A stretch of DNA of 7,145 nucleotides. Source: Fidelibacterota bacterium UBA2980. Its GTDB lineage: Bacteria; Fidelibacterota; Marinisomatia; Marinisomatales; Marinisomataceae. Below the pieces are notes generated by a model. That model searched no databases. It was not told where the DNA came from and saw only the letters and a program-made list of their open reading frames with translations. Shown here in pieces: positions 1-6,480 of this stretch. Location: contig DEAO01000034.1 in NCBI GenBank assembly GCA_002348725.1, forward strand, positions 5,651 to 12,795, in the 5' to 3' direction. Position 1 is the first letter of the stretch. Each line of letters opens with the position of its first letter. A program made the position numbers and the translations under genes.

Positions 1-1442
1 ATATAAAAATTTCCGGCTGAAAACCTCAATGTTGATCTTACTTCCTCAGCAATTTCTTTATCTTCTGAAAAAACACATCCAGTTAATGCATAAGGGGAAG
101 TGTTATCAATAAGATCTAATGTTTCTGACCATTTGTCATTGTCATAAATATAGATTGTAAGGACTGGTCCAAAAATCTCTTCTTCAATAGTCTTAAAGTG
201 AGGATTGCTTGTTACAATTATTGTAGGTTGGATAAAATATCCTTTTGATTTATCATAAGTGCCACCGCACAATACTTCACAGTCATCTGCTTCATTTGCA
301 AAATCAATGTAAGATGCAATTTTGTCAAATGCTTTTTCGTCAATGACAGCATTCACAAAATTTGTTAAGTCTTCAGGTGGACCAACTTTGATTGTTGCAA
401 CTTCGTTAATTAGTTTTTCTTTAATATTATCCCATTGATTTTTAGGAAGATATGCTCTTGACATCGCTGAACATTTTTGTCCTTGATATTCAAATGCACC
501 ACGAATCATTCCAGTAACAAGGGCATCAATATTTGCAGATTCATGTGCTATGCAGAAATCTTTTCCACCCGTTTCTCCAACAAGTTTAGGATAATTTTTA
601 TAATTTGCTATATTGTTGGATACTGTCTGCCATATTGATCTGAATGTTTCTGTAGATCCTGTAAAATGAATGCCAGCTAAATTTCTATGATTTAAAACTT
701 CATTTCCAATTGCTGAACCAGATCCTGGAAGAAAGTTTATAACCCCATCAGGAAGTCCAGCTTCTTTATATAGCTTCATAATGTAATATGAAGAATAAAT
801 AGCGCTACTTGCAGGTTTCCATATTGCTGTATTTCCTAATAAAGCAGGTGCGGCAGCAAGGTTACCGCCAATGCTAAAGAAGTTAAATGGAGCTATTGCA
901 AAAACGAAACCTTCAAGAGGTCTAAATTCTAAAGAATTATGCATTCCTTCAGGTGAAAAGGGCTGAAACATACCATGCATTTTGTATGCATATTCTATAT
1001 TGAAGTTTAAAAAATCAATTAATTCACATGACGCATCAATTTCTGCTTGAAAAATACTCTTACCTATATCTAACATTGCCGCTGCATTGATTGTATATCT
1101 ATATGGACCTTGTATTAAATCTGCAACTTTTCTAAAGATAGATGCTCTATAATCAAGAGAAGTAGTAGACCAAGATTTCCAAGCTTCTAATGAGGATTCA
1201 ATAGTCATTTTTATTTCTTTTTCACCAGCTTGGTGGCTCTGACCTAATATATGATTATGATCATGCGGTTTTACACATTCTACGGTGTTACCTGTGAAGT
1301 ATTCTTTTCCATGAATGATAATAGGGATTTCTACCTGTCTATTAGATTGTCTTTCTAATTCTTTTAATAATTCTTCTCTATGTTTTGAACCTGGCTCAAA
1401 ATCAAGTATTGGTTCATTAATTGCTCTAAAATTTTTGTCCAT
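1..1442 (-). CDS. pruA: Delta-1-pyrroline-5-carboxylate dehydrogenase, group 1 (3' end outside window)
   Basis: The frame is open from the ATG at 1442 to the left edge, giving 480 residues without a stop; roughly 60 C-terminal residues are missing. It is an aldehyde dehydrogenase that oxidises glutamate semialdehyde (from P5C) to glutamate with NAD+, the second step of proline catabolism, in the cytoplasm. The N-terminus (NEPILDFEPGS, residues 9-19) is typical of the stand-alone, mitochondrial-like P5CDH group. The NAD-binding stretch has APFNF at 184-188, WKPA at 208-211 and FTGST at 260-264. The catalytic general base is E290 in GETGGK and the nucleophile is C324 in QGQKCS; EIFGP at 422-426 is the usual late motif. 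The visible part ends in SAGNFY, just before the C-terminal substrate-binding segment. No proline dehydrogenase domain is fused to it. It lies 17 nt downstream of dusB and is probably co-transcribed with it. Function is very secure; integrity of the C-terminus cannot be judged here. Confidence 0.96.
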   Translation of the reverse strand, partial: MDKNFRAINEPILDFEPGSKHREELLKELERQSNRQVEIPIIIHGKEYFTGNTVECVKPHDHNHILGQSHQAGEKEIKMTIESSLEAWKSWSTTSLDYRASIFRKVADLIQGPYRYTINAAAMLDIGKSIFQAEIDASCELIDFLNFNIEYAYKMHGMFQPFSPEGMHNSLEFRPLEGFVFAIAPFNFFSIGGNLAAAPALLGNTAIWKPASSAIYSSYYIMKLYKEAGLPDGVINFLPGSGSAIGNEVLNHRNLAGIHFTGSTETFRSIWQTVSNNIANYKNYPKLVGETGGKDFCIAHESANIDALVTGMIRGAFEYQGQKCSAMSRAYLPKNQWDNIKEKLINEVATIKVGPPEDLTNFVNAVIDEKAFDKIASYIDFANEADDCEVLCGGTYDKSKGYFIQPTIIVTSNPHFKTIEEEIFGPVLTIYIYDNDKWSETLDLIDNTSPYALTGCVFSEDKEIAEEVRSTLRFSAGNFY

Positions 1443-1446
1443 AATT

Positions 1447-1453
1447 CTTCCTT
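1447..1453 (-). promoter_or_regulatory. Ribosome binding site of pruA
   Basis: On the minus strand AAGGAAG lies 4 nt before the pruA ATG (AGGA core 6 nt upstream). It sits in the 17-nt gap after the dusB stop. It is the clearest Shine-Dalgarno-like sequence in the window and fixes the pruA start at 1442, which also fits the family's N-terminal sequence. Confidence 0.55.
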
Positions 1454-1459
1454 TTGTTT

Positions 1460-2440
1460 TTAGTGCCTAATATTAGATAAAATATCTTTCATTTCAGAAT
1501 AATTCTTTACTAAAACTAATTTTTTTCTTAAAGATGATGCGCCTTTAAAACCTTTAAAATACCATGCAAAATGTTTTCGCATATTGTTTGATCCAACTAT
1601 TTCACCATGATTTTGTACAAGTAAATCTAAATGCTTCTCACAAACATCAAGTCTTTCTTCCATACTAATATCTGTTGGATCTTCTCCATTCATATACTTT
1701 TTTACTTCAGTAAAAAACCAAGGATTTCCAAGTGCAGCTCTCCCAATCATAATTCCATCGCAATTTGTTGTTTGAAACATCTTTTTTATGTCATCAATAT
1801 TGGTAACATCTCCATTTCCAATGACTGGAATACCCACATTTTCTTTTAGTTCTTTTATCAAATCCCAATTTGCTTTTGATTTATACATTTGAACTGTAGT
1901 TCTTGGATGCAAAGTGATTGCTTTTACTCCAATTTTTTCAAGCTTAATTCCAGCTTCTGTGCTAACTATGCTTTCTGAGTTCCAGCCAGCCCTCATTTTT
2001 ACAGTTACTGGAATCTCTGGTACAGATTTGACTACTGCTTCAGTAATATCTTCCATAAGACATAAATCTTTCAATGCAGCAGATCCAGCTCCTTTCTTAG
2101 TTACTTTAGGAACTGGACATCCATAGTTAATATCTATCAAATCTGGTTTAAATTTTTCATATACAACCCTTGCTGCATCTTGCATTACTTCTGGGGTATC
2201 TCCAAATATTTGAATTCCAATTGGTCTTTCAAAATCAGAAAATTGAATCATTTTAAGTGTCTTTTCATTTTTTCTTATGATTCCATGAGCAGAGACAAAT
2301 TCTGAGTATACTATGGCAGCACCGAATTCTTTTGCTATAACTCTAAAAGCATAATCTGTAACCCCAGCCATAGGAGCCAGAAAGAAAGGAAAATCCACGT
2401 CTATATTCCCAATTTTTAATTTTTTTTTGAAATGAGTCAT
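1460..2440 (-). CDS. dusB: tRNA-dihydrouridine synthase, DusB/NifR3 type
   Basis: A 326-residue FMN enzyme that reduces specific uridines in the tRNA D-loop to dihydrouridine using NADPH, in the cytoplasm. The TIM-barrel motifs are in order: LAPMAGVTD at 21-29 (FMN-binding loop), IQIFG at 76-80, NYGCPVPKV at 105-113 with the catalytic acid C108, VKMRAGW at 147-153 (K148 contacts FMN in the family), ITLHPRT at 175-181, GNGDV at 208-212, and the phosphate-binding IGRAALGNPW at 232-241. The C-terminal helical tRNA-binding domain includes MRKHFAWYFKG (near 288-298). Length and motif order match DusB rather than DusA or DusC; the subfamily call is by recognition only. It starts at 2440 with no visible Shine-Dalgarno sequence, and a TATAAA box ends 6 nt before the ATG, so the message may be leaderless. 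It is upstream of pruA and divergent from rpmB. No catalytic residue appears lost. Confidence 0.96.
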   Translation of the reverse strand: MTHFKKKLKIGNIDVDFPFFLAPMAGVTDYAFRVIAKEFGAAIVYSEFVSAHGIIRKNEKTLKMIQFSDFERPIGIQIFGDTPEVMQDAARVVYEKFKPDLIDINYGCPVPKVTKKGAGSAALKDLCLMEDITEAVVKSVPEIPVTVKMRAGWNSESIVSTEAGIKLEKIGVKAITLHPRTTVQMYKSKANWDLIKELKENVGIPVIGNGDVTNIDDIKKMFQTTNCDGIMIGRAALGNPWFFTEVKKYMNGEDPTDISMEERLDVCEKHLDLLVQNHGEIVGSNNMRKHFAWYFKGFKGASSLRKKLVLVKNYSEMKDILSNIRH

Positions 2441-2454
2441 AAATGATTTATATT
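2427..2454 (+). promoter_or_regulatory. Candidate sigma-70-like promoter of rpmB
   Basis: TTGAAA at 2427-2432 (5 of 6 to the -35 consensus) and TATATT at 2449-2454 (5 of 6 to the -10 consensus) are separated by 16 nt. Predicted start of transcription is near 2461, leaving a leader of about 29 nt. The -35 lies inside the first codons of divergent dusB, and the -10 overlaps the candidate dusB -10 on the other strand. Such matches are common by chance in AT-rich DNA, but position and spacing are right. Confidence 0.45.
2447..2452 (-). promoter_or_regulatory. Candidate -10 box of dusB-pruA (possible leaderless start)
   Basis: On the minus strand TATAAA is followed by six bases and then the dusB ATG. 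With normal sigma-70 spacing transcription would begin at or next to the A of the ATG, giving a leaderless message, which fits the lack of a Shine-Dalgarno sequence. The -35 region is only T-rich (TTATTT at 17-nt spacing), so the promoter is a guess from one good hexamer in AT-rich DNA. Confidence 0.35.
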
Positions 2455-2489
2455 CCCAAACCTTAAATTAAATAAAAAAAGGTTAAAAA

Positions 2490-2726
2490 ATGTCAAGAGT
2501 TTGTGAAGTAACAGGAAAAAGAGTTATGTATGGCAATAATGTTAGTCATGCTCATAACAAAACTCGTAGAAGATTCGATGTTAATCTACAGAAAAAGACT
2601 TTCTGGGTAGAAAGCCTAAAAAAATCTGTTACATTGACAGTATCTACAAAAGGTATAAAAATTATTGATAAAAAAGGGATTGATACTGTTATAAGAGAGT
2701 TGATGTCTCAAGGAAAAAAATTCTAA
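2490..2726 (+). CDS. rpmB: 50S ribosomal protein L28
   Basis: A complete 78-residue large-subunit ribosomal protein that binds 23S rRNA. The start SRVCEVTGKR (2-11), the basic block NNVSHAHNKTRRRF (16-29), NLQKKTFWV and the ending IDKKGIDTVIREL (59-71) are the conserved L28 pattern. Only one cysteine (C5) is present, so the zinc-binding Cys pairs of the C+ form are absent and this is the C- form. An AAAGG at 2478-2482, 7 nt before the ATG, is the likely ribosome binding site. In many bacteria rpmB is followed by rpmG (L33); here it stands alone, because its stop codon overlaps the end of convergent gatB. It is the only plus-strand gene between two minus-strand operons and so needs its own promoter; a candidate lies just upstream. 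Confidence 0.97.
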   Translation: MSRVCEVTGKRVMYGNNVSHAHNKTRRRFDVNLQKKTFWVESLKKSVTLTVSTKGIKIIDKKGIDTVIRELMSQGKKF

Positions 2727-2735
2727 TTTTTTTTC
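2713..2735. terminator. A/T-rich imperfect palindrome at the rpmB/gatB junction, possible bidirectional terminator
   Basis: GAAAAAAATT (2713-2722), the two bases CT, then AATTTTTTTTC (2725-2735) form an inverted repeat, with one extra T in the right arm. It is centred on the overlapping stop codons of the two convergent genes. Read from either side it ends in a run of T in the transcript, as a terminator would, but the stem is almost purely A:T and so weak. Function as a terminator is inferred from its position only. Confidence 0.3.
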
Positions 2736-4177
2736 AATTCTTTATTTAAAACTTCCACTATCTTTTTGTGATTAATTTTTCCGCTAGAAGCTTTCATAAT
2801 TTCTCCAATAAAATAGCCAAGTAGTTTTTCTTCACCTTTTTTGAATCTTTTGACCTCTTCTTGGTTATCTTTTACTACATTTTTTACTATTTCATCAATA
2901 TTGATCTCTTGTGAGTTTAATTTATAGTTTCCATCTTTTATAATCGTATCAATTTCTAAATCAGAATAGAATAATTTTCTTAAAATTTCTTTTCCAGAAG
3001 CTGCAGTAATCTCTTCATCATTAACTAATGATATAATTTTTGACAAATCATTATGATTTATTCTCTTGTCATCAAATTCTTGATTTTCTTCATTAAATAA
3101 TCTGAACAGTTCTCCTGTAATCCATTTGTTTGCATCTTTAGGATTTGTATTAGATGCCATTTTTTCAAAATAAGATGCAATTTCAATTGTATTGGACAAT
3201 ATGCTTGCTTCTGCAGATGTAAAATTATAGTCTTTTATCCATTTGTCTTCTAATTCAAAAGGAAGATTAGGAAGAAGCTTTCTCACTGATTCAATATGTT
3301 TTTTGTCAATTTCTACTGGCGGAAGATCAGGTTCAGGAAAATATCTATAATCATCAGCATTTTCTTTAATTCGCATTATCTCTGCTGTATTTTTTTCATT
3401 ATTCCAAGTAAGCGTTGCTTGTTTTACTGAATCTCCTTTTGATAAAAGCTTATGTTGTCTTTTTATTTCAGATTCAATCGCTTTTTGAACATTTCTAAAA
3501 GAGTTAATATTTTTAATCTCTGTTTTTGTCCCAAATGTTTTGGTATTTCTCTTTTTTATAGAAATATTTGCATCACATCGTAATTTTCCTTGTTCCATTT
3601 CTGCGTTTGATATAAGGATATAATTAACAATTTGTTTGATTCGTTGAACAAATGCACGCGCTTGTTCTGGGTGAGACATTACCGGTTCTGTTACTATTTC
3701 TATTAAAGGTGCACCACTTCTATTGAAATCAACTTTACTTTTTTTATTTGAAGCGTCATGAGTTGATTTTCCTGCATCTTCTTCAAGGTGAGCTCTTGTC
3801 AAATCAATATTATATTTTTCATTATTCCACCAAATTGGTACAGATCCACCTGTTATTATAGGTTCATCATACTGTGATATTTGATATCCTTTAGGTAAAT
3901 CAGGATAGAAATAATGTTTTCTTGAAAAAGAGAATGAAGAATGAACATTTCCTTTTACTGCTAATCCAAATTTGATTGCAAAATCAATCGCTTTTTCATT
4001 TATGGTTGGTAGTGCTCCAGGTAAACCTAGCGAAGTAGGGCACGTTAATGAATTAGGTGATTTATCATAAGAATATTCACACGAACTGAACATTTTTGAA
4101 TTTGTTTCAAGTTGTACGTGGATTTCTAGCCCAATAGTGAAATCCCAATCTTTATTTATTTGCTCTATGTTGCTCAA
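2723..4177 (-). CDS. gatB: Asp-tRNA(Asn)/Glu-tRNA(Gln) amidotransferase subunit B
   Basis: GatB is the kinase/transamidase subunit of GatCAB. It activates the side chain of Glu-tRNA(Gln) (or Asp-tRNA(Asn)) with ATP and amidates it using ammonia from GatA. Visible motifs include IGLEIHVQL near the N-terminus, LGLPGALP, the core FSRKHYFYPDLPKGYQISQ, AHLEEDAGKSTHD, VDFNRSGAPLIEIV, EQGKLRCDANIS and KTEIKNINSFRNV. An alpha-helical GatB/YqeY tail ends in LNKELKKN. I chose TTG at 4177: it gives 484 residues, the usual family length, and overlaps the acn stop as TTGA. The alternative ATG at 4225 adds 16 residues in a 52-nt overlap with acn and would give 500 residues. Neither has a clear ribosome binding site. 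The zinc-knuckle region keeps only two of four cysteines (FSSC and TCPTS). gatA and gatC are not in the window. Confidence 0.95.
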   Translation of the reverse strand: MSNIEQINKDWDFTIGLEIHVQLETNSKMFSSCEYSYDKSPNSLTCPTSLGLPGALPTINEKAIDFAIKFGLAVKGNVHSSFSFSRKHYFYPDLPKGYQISQYDEPIITGGSVPIWWNNEKYNIDLTRAHLEEDAGKSTHDASNKKSKVDFNRSGAPLIEIVTEPVMSHPEQARAFVQRIKQIVNYILISNAEMEQGKLRCDANISIKKRNTKTFGTKTEIKNINSFRNVQKAIESEIKRQHKLLSKGDSVKQATLTWNNEKNTAEIMRIKENADDYRYFPEPDLPPVEIDKKHIESVRKLLPNLPFELEDKWIKDYNFTSAEASILSNTIEIASYFEKMASNTNPKDANKWITGELFRLFNEENQEFDDKRINHNDLSKIISLVNDEEITAASGKEILRKLFYSDLEIDTIIKDGNYKLNSQEINIDEIVKNVVKDNQEEVKRFKKGEEKLLGYFIGEIMKASSGKINHKKIVEVLNKELKKN

Positions 4178-6435
4178 TTTAATTGACTTGCTATAAGGTT
4201 TAATGCCGACCCTGCTTTGAACCATAAAATTTGATTATCAGAAAATGTATGTATTGTATTAATTATATGCGTTGAACCATCTGGTTTTTTCAAACATAGT
4301 TTTATGTTATTTTTTGATGAAAATTCTTCTAGATTTATAGTAGAAATCGTATCAAAAGCTTCAATCAAATCATAGTCTGATTTATTTTCAAACATTAAAG
4401 GTATGATTCCTTGTTTCTTGAGATTGGTTTGTGCAATTCTCGCAAAACTCTTTGCAAGAATTATTTTACAGCCCATAAATCTTGGTTCCATGGCTGCGTG
4501 CTCTCTGCTTGACCCTTCTCCATAATTTTCATCTGCTATAGCTATCCAATCAATATTTTTGGATTTATAGTATTTAGCAACTTCGTAGATATTTTCAGTA
4601 TTCTTATTATCTGTATTTATTGCTTCTCCAGTGCTATCTGTAAATGCATTCAATGCGCCAGAATACACATTCTGTGATATATTTTCTAGGTGGCCTCTAA
4701 ATCGAAGCCATGGTCCAGCTGGCGAAACATGATCTGTTGTACATTTTCCTTTTGCCTTGATAAGAATTCTTAAATCTTTTATTTGTTCATTATTCCATTT
4801 CTCAAATGGTTCCAATAATTGCAATCTCTTGCTATCAGGATGTATAGTTATTTCTTTTTTAGAATCAGGAACTTCAAAAGAATCAAAATCTGATGTTTTT
4901 ATTTCTGCAAACCCTTCAGTTGGTAGTTCTGAACCTTGAGGTGCATCAAATGTAAACTCTTCACCATTATCAAGAACAATATTATCAGATATTGGGTTAA
5001 AACTCAATTTTCCTGCAATAGTCAATGCAGTAACAATTTCAGGGCTAGCAACAAATGATTCTGTTGCAGCATTGCCATCATTGCGCTTTGCAAAATTTCT
5101 ATTAAAAGAATTGATAATTGTATTTTTTTCACCATCATCAACATCTGATCTTTGCCATTGTCCTATACATGGACCACAAGCATTTGCAAGCACTTCACCA
5201 CCCAGTTCTTGAAATATTTTTGTATATCCATCACGCTCCATTGTTGCTTTTATTTGATTAGATCCTGGAGTAATGTAGAAGCTTGATTTTGCCTTTAAGC
5301 CTTTGTCCAGTGCTTGTTTTGCAATGTGAGCTGCTCTTTCAAGGTCTTCATAGGAAGAATTTGTACAACTTCCAATTAAACCAACTCTCAAATTATCTTG
5401 ATAATTATTCTTTTTGATTGCAACAGGCATTTCTGATATTTTTCTTGATAGATCTGGGCTATAAGGACCTACTATGTGAGGTTCTAATTCAGACAAATTA
5501 ATCTCAATTACTTCATCATAATATTTTTCTGGATTTTCAATTACTTCTTCATCAGCTTTTAATTCATTTTTGATTTTTTCTGCTTCATCTCCAATATTTT
5601 TTCTTGATGTTGCAGCAAGATATTCATACATCTTTTTATCATACGGAAATATAGACGTGGTCGCACCAACTTCTGCGCCCATATTTGTAATTGTTCCTTT
5701 ACCAGTACAGCTTATGCTTTCAGTTCCTTCACCAAAGTATTCGATAATCTTTCCTGTACCGCCTTTAACTGTTAAAATTCCTGCAAGTTTTAGTATAACA
5801 TCTTTTGCTGATGCCCAATTACTTAATTTTCCTGTTAATTTTACTCCAATAATTCCTGGCCAATTTATTTCCCATAAAGAATCAGTCATCACGTCTACTG
5901 CATCTGCACCACCTACACCAATTGCAACCATACCTAATCCTCCTGCATTAGGAGTATGAGAATCAGTTCCAATCATTAAAGATCCTGGAAAAGCATAATT
6001 TTCCAAAACAATTTGATGTATGATACCTGCTCCAGGTTTCCAAAATCCAATTCCATATTTTTCACATACAGATAATAAAAAATTATAAACCTCTTTATTT
6101 TTAATAATTGCGTTATCTAAGTCATCTTTTGCACCATTAATTGCTGTAATTAAATGATCGCAATGAACAGTTGTTGGCACAGCTGTAGTTTCCATACCTG
6201 AATTCATAAATTGCAGCAAAGCCATTTGTGCTGTCGCATCTTGCATAGCTACTCTATCAGGTTTTATAGAACAAAAAGATTTTGTTCGTTTAGGAATTGA
6301 TTCGAGAGGTTCATTTAAATGAGAAAAAAGTATTTTTTCAGTATATGTTAAAGGTCTACCAAAAAATTTTCTAGCTTCAGGTATAGAGTCAATATATTTT
6401 GAATATACACTTGTCACTGTTTTTAAATTGTTCAT
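4174..6435 (-). CDS. acn: Aconitate hydratase, mitochondrial type
   Basis: A complete 753-residue aconitase that interconverts citrate and isocitrate in the TCA cycle. The three [4Fe-4S] ligands are C357 in GSCTNSSYED, and C420 and C423 in ACGPCIGQW. Substrate and cluster-contact motifs are present: QDATAQMALLQFM at 65-77, HCDHLI at 91-96, GTDSHTPNAGG at 156-166 and RNFAKRNDG at 446-454. The C-terminal swivel domain has CTTDHVSPAGPW at 565-576 and ENYGEGSSREHAAMEPR at 636-652, where S642 and R644 fit the catalytic serine and substrate arginine; the residue numbers nearly coincide with those of pig heart aconitase. Length and motifs point to the mitochondrial/Bacteroidota type, not the roughly 890-residue AcnA/IRP type or AcnB. 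The start at 6435 has no obvious ribosome binding site. It is the first gene of an operon with gatB and divergent from maf. Confidence 0.97.
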   Translation of the reverse strand: MNNLKTVTSVYSKYIDSIPEARKFFGRPLTYTEKILFSHLNEPLESIPKRTKSFCSIKPDRVAMQDATAQMALLQFMNSGMETTAVPTTVHCDHLITAINGAKDDLDNAIIKNKEVYNFLLSVCEKYGIGFWKPGAGIIHQIVLENYAFPGSLMIGTDSHTPNAGGLGMVAIGVGGADAVDVMTDSLWEINWPGIIGVKLTGKLSNWASAKDVILKLAGILTVKGGTGKIIEYFGEGTESISCTGKGTITNMGAEVGATTSIFPYDKKMYEYLAATSRKNIGDEAEKIKNELKADEEVIENPEKYYDEVIEINLSELEPHIVGPYSPDLSRKISEMPVAIKKNNYQDNLRVGLIGSCTNSSYEDLERAAHIAKQALDKGLKAKSSFYITPGSNQIKATMERDGYTKIFQELGGEVLANACGPCIGQWQRSDVDDGEKNTIINSFNRNFAKRNDGNAATESFVASPEIVTALTIAGKLSFNPISDNIVLDNGEEFTFDAPQGSELPTEGFAEIKTSDFDSFEVPDSKKEITIHPDSKRLQLLEPFEKWNNEQIKDLRILIKAKGKCTTDHVSPAGPWLRFRGHLENISQNVYSGALNAFTDSTGEAINTDNKNTENIYEVAKYYKSKNIDWIAIADENYGEGSSREHAAMEPRFMGCKIILAKSFARIAQTNLKKQGIIPLMFENKSDYDLIEAFDTISTINLEEFSSKNNIKLCLKKPDGSTHIINTIHTFSDNQILWFKAGSALNLIASQLN

Positions 6436-6443
6436 GCTCGCTT

Positions 6444-6449
6444 ATTACA
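6444..6449 (-). promoter_or_regulatory. Candidate -10 box of acn-gatB
   Basis: On the minus strand TGTAAT (5 of 6 to the consensus) ends 8 nt before the acn ATG, so the leader would be nearly absent. A TTGATT lies 19 nt further upstream, a longer spacing than usual. This is weak support, and the divergent gap leaves little room for any other site. Confidence 0.25.
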
Positions 6450-6465
6450 AATGAAAATAACTAAA

Positions 6466-6471
6466 TTTAAT
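6466..6471 (+). promoter_or_regulatory. Candidate -10 box of maf
   Basis: TTTAAT (5 of 6 to the consensus) lies 9 nt before the preferred maf ATG at 6481. An ATTACA 16 nt upstream (6444-6449) could act as a poor -35 and is the reverse complement of the candidate acn -10. If right, it would exclude the longer maf reading from 6451, since the box lies inside that extension. Confidence 0.2.
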
Positions 6472-6480
6472 CAAAAAAAA

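Noticed and set aside
1..1442. pruA as a pseudogene because no stop codon is seen
   Set aside because: The frame is uninterrupted, all catalytic motifs are intact, and it simply leaves the window before the C-terminal segment.
1631..2126. Plus-strand open frames of 72 and 70 codons opposite dusB
   Set aside because: They are antisense to a well-conserved gene, have no recognisable motif or ribosome binding site, and are expected from the codon bias of an AT-rich minus-strand gene.
2412..2428. T-rich run resembling a terminator tail
   Set aside because: It encodes the Lys-rich start of DusB (KKKLKIG) on the minus strand and has no GC-containing stem before it.
4757..4939. Plus-strand 60-codon open frame opposite acn
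   Set aside because: Short, antisense to a secure gene, no start signals; a shadow frame.
5570..5959. Plus-strand 129-codon open frame opposite acn
   Set aside because: Its hydrophobic, Pro/Ser-rich translation is the mirror of the aconitase reading frame; there is no independent motif, and the sense strand is strongly conserved.
6436..6480. Bacteroidota-type promoter (TAnnTTTG at -7) for acn or maf
   Set aside because: A TCATTTG-like string occurs on the minus strand but lacks the TA pair at the right place, and no TTTG is correctly spaced upstream.
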